64,000 nt of DNA, taken from contig NC_063052.1 in the NCBI RefSeq assembly GCF_018812025.1, positions 19,980,914 to 20,044,913 on the forward strand. Direction: 5' to 3'. The notes below the pieces were generated by a model. It made no database searches and was not told where the DNA came from. It worked only from the letters and a program-made list of their open reading frames with translations. Both the position numbers and the translations under genes were made by a program. Of the stretch, positions 21,682-34,394 are shown piece after piece; the stretch's first letter is position 1, and each line of letters opens with the position of its first letter. This stretch comes from Megalobrama amblycephala (taxonomy: Eukaryota; Chordata; Actinopteri; Cypriniformes; Xenocyprididae).

Positions 21682-22553
21682 ATTCCATACAATTGAGCAC
21701 ACGTTTTTTGTTAACATAATTATTGATTTATATTATATTAATATTAATGTTTCATTATATTATTAACATGCTCAAGGTTGTGACTAGGTAACCTATCAAG
21801 TTCCACAGGATTTTGAGTGAGTTTATAACTTGATTTGCATTGTATGTCACTTGTGAATATTTGTTAAATCATTAACTGGTGGACTAGATCTTTGTGTCTC
21901 TTCTCAGAGATAAAAATGTAGCTAGTCTTCTTCATTTTGCCTCTATGAGGCAATATTTACTCTCCGTATTTGGGTCAGTTTTTCCAGTCTCTGCTTTGCT
22001 GTAAACACAAGCACACAATTTGTGATCGCCTTGATAAATGTGTAATTCCCATCTCAGTGCCATCATAACTCTAGCTCTCGCTTCAGACTGACAGCAGACA
22101 GAATCTCCACGTTCCAGCAGTGGAAGCACACAGTCCCTGATAAACACCTGTACTCCCTACTGGACTGAACTTACCTCAGACAGCAGGAGCGCACACATGC
22201 TTTACACCTCCGACTGTGAGGAGGCCGAGCTTCAGAGCCTGTGCGAGCTGTCAAATGATAGATTACACTCGCATTGTTGGGAGGTTACTTTGGAGATGAT
22301 TGAGCAGAGTAGACCAGGATTTTTTCTACTTTCCTGTGTTTCTGAAACTTACTTAGAAGTACAGCTGCTTTTTAACTTAGTAAGCATGAAAAACTGACCC
22401 TTAATACATGTTCCTGGTCTTAATGTGAACAAGTCATCAATGCTCCACCATGACCTGAAATAGATAACTAAACATTAGATGCAGTTTTGTTATTGTTAAT
22501 ATATTATTAAAATAGATTTCATTAATTGAAATAAAGCTGAAATAAGATAAATA
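21677..22553. other. Unassigned stretch with a GC-richer block
   Basis: 21900-22340 is GC-richer than its surroundings and open on both strands (71 codons on minus at 21932-22147; 66 codons on plus at 22197-22397). Neither frame has a recognised domain or splice sites. The 22150-22260 part looks like a common cyprinid repeat, but I cannot name it. Confidence 0.35.
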
Positions 22554-23160
22554 TTAGATAACGACTTTATTCAACAAAATCTAGTGAAGGGCGATTTCAA
22601 ATGCTTATATTGAAGCTGATATTTGAAGCTTTATGAATCTTTTGTTTTGAAATCAGTGTTTCGGGGCATGTATCAAACTGGCAAAGTCATATGATTTCAG
22701 TAAACGAGGTTTCATTGCATCATAAGTGTTTAGAAATTTCAATGGTTCACCACTGGGGGGCATGACTTTTGATACACGCTCCGAACCACTGATTCGAAAC
22801 AAAAGATTCGTAAAGCAGTGTTTTGAAATCGCCCATCACTAGATATTGTTGAATAAAGTCGTTATTTTTTATTTTTTTATTATTTTGGAGCACAAGAAGT
22901 ATTCTCGTCGCTTCATAACATTAAAGTTAAACCACTGTAGTCACATAAACTGTTTTAAATATGCATTTAGTAGCTTTCTGGGCATCTGAAAGTGTTAATT
23001 ATCTTGCTGTCAATGAAGGCCTCACTGAGCCATTGGATTTTATCAAAAATATCTTAATTTGTGTTCAAAAGATTAACAAAAGTCTTACGGTTGTGTGGAA
23101 TGACATGAGGGTGAGTAATTAATGACAGAATTTAGATTTTTGGGTGAACTAACCCTTTAA
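22554..23160 (+). mobile_element. TTAA foldback MITE, left arm truncated
   Basis: Begins inside the family at ACGACTTTATTCAAC, carries the complete inner palindrome ending GTTTTGAAATCGCCCATCAC, then the full right arm, closing GGGTGAACTAACCCTTTAA with TTAA at 23157-23160. It is the mirror-truncated counterpart of the copy at 11436. Confidence 0.9.
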
Positions 23161-25190
23161 TAGCATAACACGTTTAGTATGAAATGTCAGTTGGTGTGGT
23201 CAAGATGGACTGAACAAGCTACGATCAGCATTTGTGTTGCTACGACTGTGCTGAAATAGTTGCAAGCGTATCAGTTCGAGTCAACCAGGGCTACTCATAC
23301 ATTATTGGCTGATGGACATGTTACGCATGGGAGCCATAAAGAAAATTAGTTCCCATCCAGCACTGAGATAAATTGTTTAGCAGGAAAAGGGGAGACATTT
23401 GTAACTGTTTGACTGTAAGTAATTGTCATTAAGTTGATAGCCCATGTCTATACTTACCAATCAATAACACTCTCCACCCCCAGAGAATCATTTTTCTAGC
23501 AGAAACAATAACAAAGAACACATATTTACTGTCTTTATGGCCAACAAAACATACTAATGTTTCTCATTGAAGTTAAGTGAGTTACTCCGAAAGAACAGCG
23601 TGGCTTTGTTCCAAACTCTAGTAAGCTGCCTTGCTGTCTATTAAGGCAGCAATGGAACCTCATAAGTGACTCATTTAGAACACGCAATAAGCTGCATGCA
23701 AAGCACATAGGAGACTTGAATCATTTTGAATGGAGAATTCCCCCCCCCCCTTTCTTAAAAAGCATTTATAAAATCATGGACCAAATCAACCAGCTATGAG
23801 GTGAATCACAACATTATAAACTTTTATTTTGACACCCCATATTCTCCCAAATTTTTATGTTCACTTAAGACATAACTGACTGTGTTTATGTGAATACTCG
23901 CCAAAAACTGACATTTTGAAAGAATTTTTTGTATTTTCAAGCATGATAAGACGTGAAAGAGAACTCAATTCAGTACTCCTGTGCTGTCTGAGAGGCAGCT
24001 TTCTGTGTGCGCACACAAAACCGAACTGAATGGAAGCTCTTTTACATCGTCAGGTTTTTTCATATTTATTCCCATGACTGCTCTTCTCTTTCTCCCAGAT
24101 ATTTACATTTTTAAAGTTTTATGAGACAAGCTACAACTAAAATGTGCACATCTATCAATCAGGACATCTCATCCCGCCCTAACATTTAAGTTTCATTTTT
24201 ATTAGTTGACGAAAATATCAATATATTTTTGTCATCCGGGCTAGTTATCGTCTTGTTTTTGTCAGTGAAAAAAAAAATGTCATTGACGAAAATTAACACT
24301 GCTTAGAATTGGTCAAAAAGACATTTTAGCTGCCTAATCGTAGGACAAAGCCCATGTCTCTGTCTATCATCTTATTATTATTATTTTTTTTACTCTTTTT
24401 TTTTATTCCTTTCTTATATTTTTTCTGCAGGTGATAATCAGATTTATGACAGCGCTACAAATGGGAACCACAGGACAGATATTAAACCTTCTAACAAACC
24501 ATTGCCTTCAAAGAAAAGCCATAAAGTAAAAAAAAAAAAAACACTGCAAACAGTGTGCGCTCTCAGACATCAAAGACAGCTCCGACGCACATATACCTGC
24601 ATCTCCACTTCAACTTTCGGGATGCGGTGTTCTGCAAATTACTTTCCTTGCTTTCAAAGTAACGGCCACAACATTCACACTGCGTTATTTATTTACGGCG
24701 CTTTGTTCTGTCTCACCACACCTTGCAGGGTTGTCTGGAGACACGAGACAGCTTTGGTGAAGTATAAAGTCAGGCCTCGTTTTAAAAGAACTGATGAGAG
24801 GCTGTGTCGGCTGGTTTTCATTTATGCAATTTCTAATTAGCATACCACAAGGATCAAAATGCTAAAGAGAAATTATTCTGTCCTAATTTATCGTGTTTGA
24901 CATTTCAGTGAGAATGGTGCTCTGGGAGAACAGTTCAGATTTTTCATGTAGCAGATCTCAAAATACTCCTTTTCAAGTTGGAACATTTGTGCCATCAACA
25001 ACCCACACAGTCATGCAGACACAAGAAACGGCAGGCAATCAAAATTTTCTGCAAGTGATTAACATGTAGCGTAAGTACTGACCCCACAGGAAAGAAATAA
25101 AACACAAATGAGATCTCAGTAGTCTTTTCTAGACAGCAACGAGTTTTAAAAAATGTTTTGCCTGTGGCAGTTTTTCTGCAAAATTGTATT
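23161..25190. other. Mostly unique intron-like sequence
   Basis: No gene is supported. A poly-C run lies at about 23739-23750. 24540-24890 is GC-richer and free of visible repeats, with TGCAATTTCTAATTAGCA near its end, a homeodomain-type core; it is a candidate regulatory block. A pyrimidine-rich tract ending TTTTTTCTGCAG at 24430 precedes an open frame but has no good donor downstream. Confidence 0.4.
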
Positions 25191-26570
25191 ATGTTACTTC
25201 TTTCATTTTCTGTGACACTTTCAAAGTGAAATGTCAAGTGTGTGGTGCTAAAAGCGGGTTCTAAAAACAGATACATGTGTATCTGGCAACGTTTTATTAC
25301 ATTGGTTGTTGTACATATTGCAGAAGCTCTGAAATGAAATGAATAGTGCCGCTAAAATGTTACTGCTCATTTGAAGCTAACATACTACTTACAGTAAACT
25401 TAAAGGTGCCATAGAATTGAAAATTGAATTTACCTTGGCATAGTTGAATAACAAGAGTTCAGTACATGGAAATGACATACAGTGAGTCTCAAACACCATT
25501 GTTTCCTCCTCCTTATGTAAATCTCATTTGTTTAAAAGACCTCAGAAGAACAGGCGAAGCATTTAAAGGGGACGCACGCTGAATCTGCACATATTTAATG
25601 ATGCCCCAGAATAGACAGTTAAAAAAATGAATTGAAAAAATCTATGGGGTATTTTGAGCTGAAACTTCACAGACACATTCAGGGGACACCTTAGACTTAT
25701 ATTACATCTTGTGAAAAAGCATTCTATGGCACCTTGAACAGATAGTGTTAAAGCAAATGTTAGATACAAACTAATTTGCTGAAGCAACCATACAGTTTAT
25801 CAACACTGGGACACTGAGCGCAGTGCTGTACCAGGTGAGCTACCGAGCAAGTTTACTGCCAGAAAAGCCATAAATATTAGCAGTGTGATCTGCGATGGAT
25901 CACAAAATTCACTGTTTGGATCAAATGATGTTTTTTGAGTCATGGAACGGTTCGGGCGGGGGTGCTTAAATCACACTTTAAATGCTTTGATACCACAGCA
26001 AAAACTATTAGCCTAATTAATAAAGTTCAAACATTATTGAAGACAAGTGAACAGTCAGTAATAAAATAAGAAAAAAAAAAAATACAAACCATTACAAGAT
26101 AAATACAATAGAACAAAGTTACAAATAAAGTAAGGTCTAACAATAGTGTTCAGGTACATGAATGTAATAATTAAATGTCAAATAACACTATAGTGTTCAA
26201 TGTATAAATTAAATATAGAATAATCTTTGTTAAAGCTGTGTTTTGATGTTTGCTTTATATTAATGGCAGACAGCAGCAGGTATTTAACTATGATCCGTTA
26301 CACCCTTAATAAATATGGAGCTAGTTATGTGATGCAGACATCATAATGTATTAGTTTACAAATCATGCACTATAGTACAAATATTTTGAGCTCATAATAC
26401 AGTATTGACAAAAGAAACTTTATTAATCGATAATCTGTCCCTGTAATCATAATTTTCTGCCACTAGTGTTTATTTCAGCTGGAAACCGCAGCGAATTGTA
26501 TGTATTTTTATGAAAAAAGTGTGTTTTTGGAGCTTTGAAAAATGTAGAGGCATGTTTTTCCATTGAGCCA
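25191..26570 (+). repeat. Dispersed repeat 'family R', longest copy
   Basis: Blocks in order: CACTTTCAAAGTGAAATGTC; CTGGCAACGTTTTATTAC with TTGGTTGTTGTAC; GAGCAAGTTTACTGCCAGA; GAGCTAGTTATGTGATGCAG; TTAGTTTACAAATCATGCAC; CACTAGTGTTTATTTCAGCT. The same blocks in the same order occur at 34430-34830 and partly at 48800-48990 and (inverted) 10080-10430. It is interrupted by the MITE at 25400. No conserved protein frame. Confidence 0.7.
25400..25738. mobile_element. TTAA MITE of the AAAGGTGCC family, middle deleted
   Basis: Opens TTAAAGGTGCCATAGAATTG and closes with the inverted arm TTCTATGGCACCTTGA, where the right TTAA has mutated. Inner blocks TACCTTGGCATAGTTGAATA and ATGGGGTATTTTGAGCTGAA match 37502 and 41319, but the central 250-400 bp present there is missing. 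Confidence 0.9.
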
Positions 26571-27636
26571 AGCTTAATTTTGAACACAGTAGCTGGTTTC
26601 TTATCTGGTCTAAATTGATCATTAGACCATCTCGGACCAGCAAGAATTTAGTTTTTCTAGCTTAAAGTGGTCAAGCTGTTTTTTTGAATCAGCTTGTGAC
26701 CACTTTGGACAAGATAATGATCAACTTGCTGTTTCTCAACAAAGTCTCACTCTGTGCACAGATTTACAATTTAAAATAATTGATTTCGATATAAACGCTA
26801 TATGAACATTTTTCATCAAATTATCTGAGCTATTCATCCATAAGTTTAAAGCTAATTCTATTATTTATTTATTTATTTTTTTTTTACAAAGTGATTTGTT
26901 GGTTTGTTGGAAATATAACAGACAACTTTAAGTTTCCTGAGCTATGAAAGTGCTACCTCTGAGCAATAACATTTCCTCTTGGAAAATATGCACATAGAGT
27001 ATATGAAAACACATTTCCAAGTAATTAGAATTTCATTAAAATCATAACTGAGCACTTGAAGATTCAAAGGACCATGGGTAAAGTACTCTCTAATGAGGAC
27101 TATCAGTGGAATGTGTCAACACAATGCAGTTAAAAGAGCTGAATAAATTCTACACCCACAAACACACTTCTTTCGGACAGTGCCGCAGTGACTATAATGG
27201 TGCGTTCAGAATCCTGAATACTACAGAATGCAGGGGTCTCGAGACATTGAACTTATTTTTACTTTACATCAAGAGAAGCGTTCGTAGTAGTCATCAAAGG
27301 CTTACTAGTGCAGAGGGGCTCTCAAACAGGGCCTGGGGCCCACTAGGGGGCCTCAGCAAACTTCCATGGGGGCAAGAGGATGACTTAAAATTATATTATT
27401 ATTATTAATATAATATAATAATTAATTAATATAATTAATGTAGTGTAATAATAAAAATAATAAATATTATATAATATATACATAATAATATTGTTACATT
27501 GAAGAACATACAGCTCTGTGAAACTTGTGGAATCACAAAATGAATGAATTGTTGTTAATTATTTATTTATAAATAAGTCTGTAGATACACTTAAACACAC
27601 ACACATAATGGTTTTTATTCTGTACAAACTGTACAT

Positions 27637-27640
<4 letters not shown>
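26571..27640. other. AT-rich non-coding stretch
   Basis: No supported gene. 27390-27500 is almost pure AT. 27605-27645 holds a fragment of the dispersed repeat of 692 (TAATGGTTTTTATTCTGTAC). Confidence 0.45.

Positions 27641-27688
<48 letters not shown>
27641..27688. repeat. (CA)n microsatellite
   Basis: An array of about 24 CA units attached to the right edge of a fragment of the 692-type repeat. Confidence 0.95.
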
Positions 27689-27690
<2 letters not shown>

Positions 27691-27796
27691 CACGCATACA
27701 CACACTTTGTGATTTGTGAAGTCTCTTGTGCTCCTCAACTGTAATCTTGTGAAATATTATTATTAATTATTAATACTATTGTAATTACATTATGAA

Positions 27797-27850
27797 TGTC
27801 TTTACTATCATTTTTGATCACTTTAATTTGTCCTTGCTGAATAAAAGTAG

Positions 27851-27917
<67 letters not shown>

Positions 27918-28262
27918 CAAAACATTTGAATGATATCAGTTTACAGAAACATTAAGCAGAACTCTTTTCAACATTTATAAAAAAATAATTATTATTTGTT
28001 GAGCATCAAATCAGCTTATTATAATGATGAAGGATCATGTGACAGTAGAATAAAGTGACTGGATTAATGGCTGCTGAAAATTCAGCTTTTCCATCACAGG
28101 AATAAATTACATTTTAAAATATATAAAAAACAGTAAATTTTTCACAGTATTATTGTTTTACTGTAGTTTTGATCAAATAAATGCAGCCTTGGCAAGCATA
28201 AGAGACTCCTTTAAAAAAAAAAACATAAAAAAATAATAATAAAGAACTATTCCAAAATTGTG
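27797..28262 (-). mobile_element. CAAAAGTTTGG-family MITE with an expanded (CTTT)n
   Basis: A reverse-orientation copy of the family at 8239, with GGATCATGTGACAGTAGAAT, CATCACAGGAATAAATTAC and AAATAAATGCAGCCTTGG. A (TTTC)n array of about 67 bp (27851-27917) has expanded inside. The Lys-rich minus-strand frame across it is only the repeat. Confidence 0.85.
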
Positions 28263-30088
28263 ATCACTAGTTATATGGCCACGTTGACACAACAGCAGAA
28301 TATGATTGTCAGCTTATATTTGAGTCCTATATTTGAGTTCATGGAAGTGACAACCGCATTCTATAACCAAACTCCCTCCCGTAAATTTTCAGGACTCACA
28401 ACCGCATTCTCGGAAAACCCGTGCTCTGTGACTGGACAACTAGTTGTCTGTTATACATCATACAGTGTAAGAAAGACGCTCTGCACTGCAGAAACGCACG
28501 TTTACCATGTGTTGCGGGTTTTCGGTAACTTACAGCAATGGAGATATGAACTGGGTCATCTGAAGGTTTTAGATCAAGTCACTGTTTTCCAACAGAGCTG
28601 CTCCCGTCAGTTTTGTGTTCTACACACGAATCAAATGTTCTGCTCTCCACCCAGATATAAAAGCTGCTGTCAGTTAATGAAGATATGACAGATTAACTGG
28701 TGGCTTGATTGGACTCTTGTCTTTTCAGTTTTATGGAAGTACTTTGGTCACTGTTGCTATGGTTATTGTTAAGAGAAAACTGGCTTTACTCCCGTTGCAC
28801 GTTCCTACAGACAATATTTAAGACGCTACTGTAAGTTGCTATTTGAACGGAACATTTCGAAAATCACACCTTAAAGGTGCAGTGGAATGCAAGGTCTCAG
28901 GTGTATGTATATGTTATTGGTCTGGACAGAATAGTTCAAAACGAGTCAATAACTGGACTTAAAATGAAGGCAGACACACCACAGGCAGTTTGAGATGAGC
29001 TGTGTGCTCATAATGCCTGAGAGTGGAGTAAGGCCTCTGCATTATTAAAGTAACAGATGGAAAGGTAAACAAACAAAGGGAGCGTGGGCCCCGGAGCCAC
29101 CCTCACCATAGCCCATGAACGGGGTCTGGCACGGAGTCAGACAGCCTCTTTAGCACCTTCAGAAATCAAGCTGCTAAGAGGCAATATACTTACTAAGGTC
29201 CAAAACAGACTATGCGAAGTAAATAAAGCTACAAATGCAAAGTGATTTCACGCATCACTGCTTTCTGAAACAAAATTTCGTAACTGGAATTGACCAAACA
29301 GCATTTCTTGCTCCAAGTTGAATTTGTGCCTTGAATCACTTTGAATCCCTAGAGCCATGGTGAAATAAATCATAAGTTGTTAATGTGAGTTTGCAATCAG
29401 AATTGAATGATTAGTTAATAATAATAACAATAATAATAATAACTTTAATAATAATTTCACATACTGCACAACCAGTTAAAAAACATACAAACTTAGGAGT
29501 GACTGATTTGAATCAGTCTGGTGAATAAATGAACTCACTAAATTTATCAGTGTTCTGTGACTGAATCATTATACATTGTTTCTAGTCTACGAAGTGTGTG
29601 TGAGTGTGTGTGTGTGTGTGTTTGTTTGAAGTGAAACCACTGTGATACTTTCATACCAGCAGAACAGAGAGAGACAAAGCGAGCAATAATAATCTTTGAC
29701 ATAATAATTTCTCACTCTTCATGGTAGTGGTGATAAAAGCTTTACAGCTCTTCTGTAACAATCATTATCTTTGCTTTTCACAGACCGCAGCCTCTGATGA
29801 TAGCAGTACTGACTCTAAAGCTGTTTACAATGACATAGAGTTCCTTCCCAGATAACTGAAAATCCTGCTCTTAAATGACCGGAGATGGCAGCTGAGGATT
29901 ATAAACCGATGTAATATAAGCCTGTCTTTGCTATTTAATTTTGACAACTAAAGCAACTTAAAAGACTTTCCTGAAAGCTGCTCTTGTAGCTTTGGAGAGA
30001 AACAGTGTTTAATCCTAGTGACTCTGTTATAATGATGGTTCAAGATGCTAGAGAGCTAAACTTTTTCTAAAACACAAACTGTATAAAG
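28263..30088. other. Non-coding stretch with one long unexplained open frame
   Basis: 28260-28688 (+) is open for 142 codons but has no recognisable domain, signal peptide or splice context, and CAACCGCATTCT is repeated inside it. 28960-29160 is repeat-poor and GC-richer. A short (GT)n lies at about 29597-29620. No gene is supported. Confidence 0.4.
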
Positions 30089-30860
30089 GTTCCCTTTCAG
30101 TCAGTCACGTTCGACGTTACATCAGAAATTAACTGACAAATCGGGATCTCACCTGAGAGCCGAATCACCTTCAATTGTAACTAAAATGAGCCAATGGACA
30201 TTGGCGTGCGAGATTTGCATCATGCACCCGCCCCGCAAAGCAGGTATATAAGGAAGAGCGCGTGCAATCGCACATTCAGCTTTTCACTTCAGAGCCGAGC
30301 GTTTGTGCTTTAAAGCAATCATCTTCATGTGACTATGAGTGTGTGGAAGCTCTTCAGTTGGTGTGACGGCACGTCAGCGGTGGTCGCTTCCTGCTTTCCT
30401 GCTGCTGTGAGACCAGCGGTACCCAACACTTCAAAAAAGAGCAGTTTCCTCTGGGTCTCTCTGGGTCCCAAGAGGGCATGAATGGCAGTGAGTGACGCTA
30501 TGCCTTGCCACTCTTATTCCCCTCTTCTATCGCCAGTGCCGGTTCGAGGAGGCTATGCCTTCTAACTTGCCCCCTGCCAGACTGGAGCCAGGTAAGCGCA
30601 CACTCAGACCCCACTCCAGGGTGCTTTGCTTTCCGGGTCAGGTTCCTGCGCTCCACCTCGCTGCCCCACTGCGGGTACGTCTGTGGATCCTCTTGTCCTG
30701 CTTGCACAGTCTCTGGGGGCCTGGCTAGCACTCCCCAGACCATATCGCTGGCTCATTCGGACCATCAGACTTGGTTACACGATTCAGTTTGCTTGAATCG
30801 GGCCCTTCACAAGCTCCCGTTCAAGGATTCATGGATAATGTGTTTTTTTTTTTTTTTTCT
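30089..30860 (+). mobile_element. LTR-like retrotransposon fragment with a TATA promoter
   Basis: Opens GTTCCCTTTCAGTCAGTCAC, continues with CCAATGGACATTGGCGTGCG and a TATATAAGG box at 30245-30253, then GC-rich leader sequence. This resembles the LTR of a common cyprinid LTR retrotransposon. No gag, protease or reverse transcriptase could be read, and no second LTR was found, so it is a solo or truncated LTR with some leader. The open frames at 30492-30927 are in this GC-rich part and match nothing I know. Confidence 0.6.
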
Positions 30861-30867
30861 TTCCCTA

Positions 30868-30950
30868 AGGCACATTTATAAAAGCTATGCCCTAATTGAA
30901 CTAAGGCCTAATCCTGGCTTAATCTAAGCCCTTTCTGAGAAATTGGCCTA
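30868..30950. repeat. Fragment of the GGGGYGGTTTCCCGG family
   Basis: Contains ACTAAGGCCTAATCCTGGCT and TTAATCTAAGCCC, which resemble an arm of the element at 6049-7195. The terminal CCGGGAAACC has mutated. Confidence 0.6.
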
Positions 30951-30971
30951 TATCACACAGTTATGACTTTA

Positions 30972-31748
30972 CACTGTAAAAAATGAATGTGATTTTAACG
31001 GTAAAATATTGTAAAAATGCTACGGAAAAAAAATTGTAAATAGGTTAACAGTAAGTTCCAGTACTATATACAGGGAACTGTAAAAGCTATTACCAGTCAC
31101 TTTATGTAATTTTCACAGTAAAATACTGTAAATTTTACAATATTTAGAAGCAAAAAAGAACAAATCAATGTATCATTTACAGTCAAAAACTGTAAACTGA
31201 TATTCCCACAATTCCCTGTGTGACACTCCACATTTGAAAGTATTTTGTTTAAATAATCATGTTTCTTAATAGTTTTTGTTATCAGTTATGTACATTAGGG
31301 TTTTATGTTACATCTTCTGTTGTTTAATGAATGTTTATTGCATTACTTAAGTGTTGTCGGTTACCGTGATGGTGTTTTGCATTTGCATGAATGACACTTT
31401 GCACCTTCTTTATATTAGTATATACTTCAGCTTGTGGAAAAGCTACTTTTGATGAACTCTGATTCTTCATATGGCTTTCTCTTTTACCACCTGCATTATT
31501 ATGGTGGTTGCCAGTATATGTTAAAGGTACAAAACAGATTTTAATAGTAGTGTGCATTATTGAATTTACTGGTTTACATTCAAATGTTCTTGATTGTAAA
31601 TTACAGTTTTATACTGTAAAATTTACAGTTTGTTCTGTAAATGTGTTTACAGTTTTTTTTTTTTTTTTTTGTATTTTTTACAAAATAATTTTGGCAACCA
31701 CAGCTGCCAAAATTATTTTGTAAAAACTACGTAATTTCTTTTACAGTG
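30972..31748. mobile_element. CACTA (EnSpm)-like non-autonomous element
   Basis: Begins CACTGTAAAAAATG and ends, inverted, TTTTACAGTG. The motif TTTACAG/CTGTAAA is repeated many times near both ends, the layout of CACTA subterminal repeats. TA flanks both ends; a 3-bp duplication would need one mismatch. No transposase frame. It carries a perfect hairpin at 31675-31726. Confidence 0.8.
31675..31726. repeat. Perfect 22-bp hairpin
   Basis: TTTTTACAAAATAATTTTGG plus CA (31675-31696) pairs exactly with 31705-31726 across the 8-base loop ACCACAGC. It is an internal feature of the CACTA-like element; no terminator role is expected in a vertebrate intron. Confidence 0.95.
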
Positions 31749-32793
31749 TACAACTTGCAATCAGAAAATCAAAATTGTGAGATGTAAACTCTCAATTGCA
31801 GAAAAAAGAATTGTGAGATAAAAAGTCGCAATAACCTTTTTTATTTTTATTCAGTGGCAGAAACAAGCTCCCATACAAAGGACACTTTTATAATGATTCT
31901 TCTGCGTCAATTCTTCACTGTGTATTTTTAATTCAAAACTAAATTTGTATCCAAAAAAATAAATAAAATAAAATAAAATAAAATAAAATAATAGAAAGTA
32001 TTAATAGCTATGTTTTTGGATAGTCTGCCAAGTCTACCAACAAGTACATAAAAATTAAATAAATCTTAAACTGAATGACATTTCAATCAGTACTCCCAGC
32101 TAATACCATGTCTACACTGAACGTTCACTGACATGCACCAATCAGCTGAGTGCAAAGCAACACTTCAGCAGCAGTCAAGCTGAAGTAATCGTCTTTGATT
32201 TTCAGCAAATCCTTTGGTATTAAAACTTTGTGTGTGTTTTGTTCTAATTATATGAACATTTTGCAATGCATTTGCAGCTGTGTGTAATAATAGTAATAAA
32301 AAAAAAAAAATTAAAAAAAAAAGAAAATAATGAGCTTGCTTTGATGTGATGGTCAAAAGTTCATAGCAAAAGAAAAATATATTTCTAAATGAAATCATTT
32401 TAATTTCAGGCAGATGGGAAAACATAAAGTGGTTGAAGTAACTTAGCATCCGTCAGCTGAACTCTTTCAGTGAAGACAGCTTCGTTAATTATAATGGGAA
32501 TGAATTAGTTTTGACGTGTTGTAATATGCCGCTTGTATCTAATGTAGACAAGTTCTGATGCCATAATAAAAACACATTGATTTGTATGGTAGCAAAACTT
32601 TTATACAACATGAATAATGCAACATATTTCTGGTTCCTATATGCATCAACACAGACATTTAAGGGGTTTATTTTTTGATAATGCCTGGCTAACTGTACAT
32701 AATCCTGCTAATTACACAGCTACTTACAGAAATAATATGCATGACTGACAATGATTAATTATTACCTGTCACTTTAGGGTAATTAGACAAAAA
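31749..32793. other. Non-coding stretch, nothing recognised
   Basis: AT-rich with (AAATA)n-like runs at about 31960-31990 and an A-rich run at 32299-32325. No gene is supported. Confidence 0.45.
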
Positions 32794-33195
32794 TACCGTT
32801 CAAAAGTTTGGGGTCGGAAAGATTCTTTAAAGTTTCTGAAAGAAGTCTTTAATGTTCATGCAAGATGTATTTATTTAATCAAATATACAGTAAAACAGTA
32901 ATGTTATGAAATATTCTTGCAATTTAAAAATAACTGTTTTCTATTTTAATATAGGTTATTTTAAAATGTATTCCTGTGATGGCACAATTTTATTTTCAGA
33001 AGCCATTACTCCAGACTGTAGTGTCACATGATCCTTCAGGAATCATTCTAATATGCTGATTTGGTGCTCAAGAAAAGAAACATTTCTTATTATTATCCAC
33101 GCTGAACAGTTGTGTTGCCTAATATTTTTGTAACATTTTTTTTTTTTTTTTCAGGTTTCTTTGATGAATAGAAAGTTCAAAAGAACAACATTTAT
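32794..33195 (+). mobile_element. CAAAAGTTTGG-family MITE, one end
   Basis: Starts TACCGTTCAAAAGTTTGGGG and carries AAAGTTTCTGAAAGAAGTC, TTCCTGTGATGGCACAA and TTTGATGAATAGAAAG. The closing inverted end is replaced by a poly-T stretch and a TTCTATATAGAAC palindromic fragment (33200-33290). Confidence 0.8.
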
Positions 33196-33617
33196 ACATT
33201 TTCTATATAGAACAAAGGTTCTATATAGAACCTTAAAGGGTTCTGTCAGGTGCTTCATGTACGGAACCTTTTAGGGCTTCCTATCATGGGACAAATTTGT
33301 TTTTATTTTTAATTTTAATTATTTTTTATGAATTAAACAACTCATAATCATACATTATCACTAGAAAATTTGAAATAACCTTTTGAACATAAAAAATGTT
33401 GTCGAAGTGTAGTTGTCGAACCAGAATCAAGGGGTCTGAGAGTGTATGACTCTATTGAGATGTTCTTCTGTTTATGTGAGTAGTTTGGTCCACTTTCCTG
33501 AGTGTGGCTATAATTTCACCACCTGTAATGTAGTGTGAGAGCATGTGGTTGTGAGAGTGCTTCTGTTTTTAGATGCTATAGATGGAGTATTATTAGCTTC
33601 TATTGAGAGCATGTTTT

Positions 33618-33684
<67 letters not shown>

Positions 33685-34394
33685 GAGTGGGTCACCTCAC
33701 ACCAGTGATGAGTCTATTATGTGAGTTTTGTGTTTCGTCTCAGTGTCTCTAGTGTGATGTTGATGTTTGGCAGGTGACAGCAATCTACCTGACCCGTCTT
33801 TACCTCACCGTCCTCCAAGCCTGGAGCTAATTGAGCCGAAACACACACCTCCACTTACACAGAGCTGAGGAAACCAGAGTTATTAGATGCAATTAAGGGA
33901 AACAAAAAGCTTTTAGCTGTAGTCTGAGTTCATGTGTGGTACTCAATCATCTTTGCCTCAGATGATTCCACATCACTACATGCGCTGGCGAGAGAGTCTT
34001 TTCGTTTGCACCATTAGTTTTAGTGCAGACGATTAGCCTTTCTTCACACTACACACACAATTCCAATTGGTTTTCCAAATCCAATTTTCAGGGTTGACTG
34101 TCCGCACTGTTATTTTACAAGTAATGAACCCCAAACAGATCCATTTGTTTAGACAGTGCAGTCCAATAATGTACAAAAATGACTATTGCATATCCTATCC
34201 TAAAAACTGCTACCTTAACTCATTCACTCTTAAAAGCCCCATGAGAGCATTAATGAGTAAATTTGTGCATTGTAAACATTTATATGATATTACAGACAGA
34301 TCAAAACCTGAATGACAAAGAAAGCTATTGAAATCCAGTCTGACTGAATAATCAAAAATCCTAACCCAGGCCAATTAGGAAAAAAAAAAAAAAA
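33196..34394. other. Non-coding stretch with a CA array
   Basis: 33623-33680 is (AC)n. TTGGCAGGTGACAGC at 33767 resembles an acceptor, but the frame behind it closes after about 25 codons. No gene is supported. Confidence 0.5.

Noticed and set aside
21932..22397. Protein-like frames on opposite strands (71 and 66 codons)
   Set aside because: Opposed frames over one GC-richer, probably repetitive block, with no splice signals.
27735..27920. Lys/Glu/Arg-rich minus-strand frame
   Set aside because: It is the translation of the (CTTT)n array.
28260..28688. A 142-codon open frame on the plus strand
   Set aside because: No domain, splice site, signal peptide or promoter is visible, composition is not distinctive, and the area looks partly repetitive. 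It is mentioned in the annotation but not called as a gene.
30492..30927. Three overlapping open frames in GC-rich sequence
   Set aside because: They lie in LTR-like leader sequence, occur on both strands, and match no retroelement protein I recognise.
31675..31726. Hairpin as a microRNA precursor
   Set aside because: The 22-bp stem is shorter than a typical animal pre-miRNA, and it lies in a transposon with no supporting evidence.
33767..33860. Acceptor-like TTTGGCAG followed by GTGACAGCAATC
   Set aside because: The best frame stops after about 25 codons and no donor follows.
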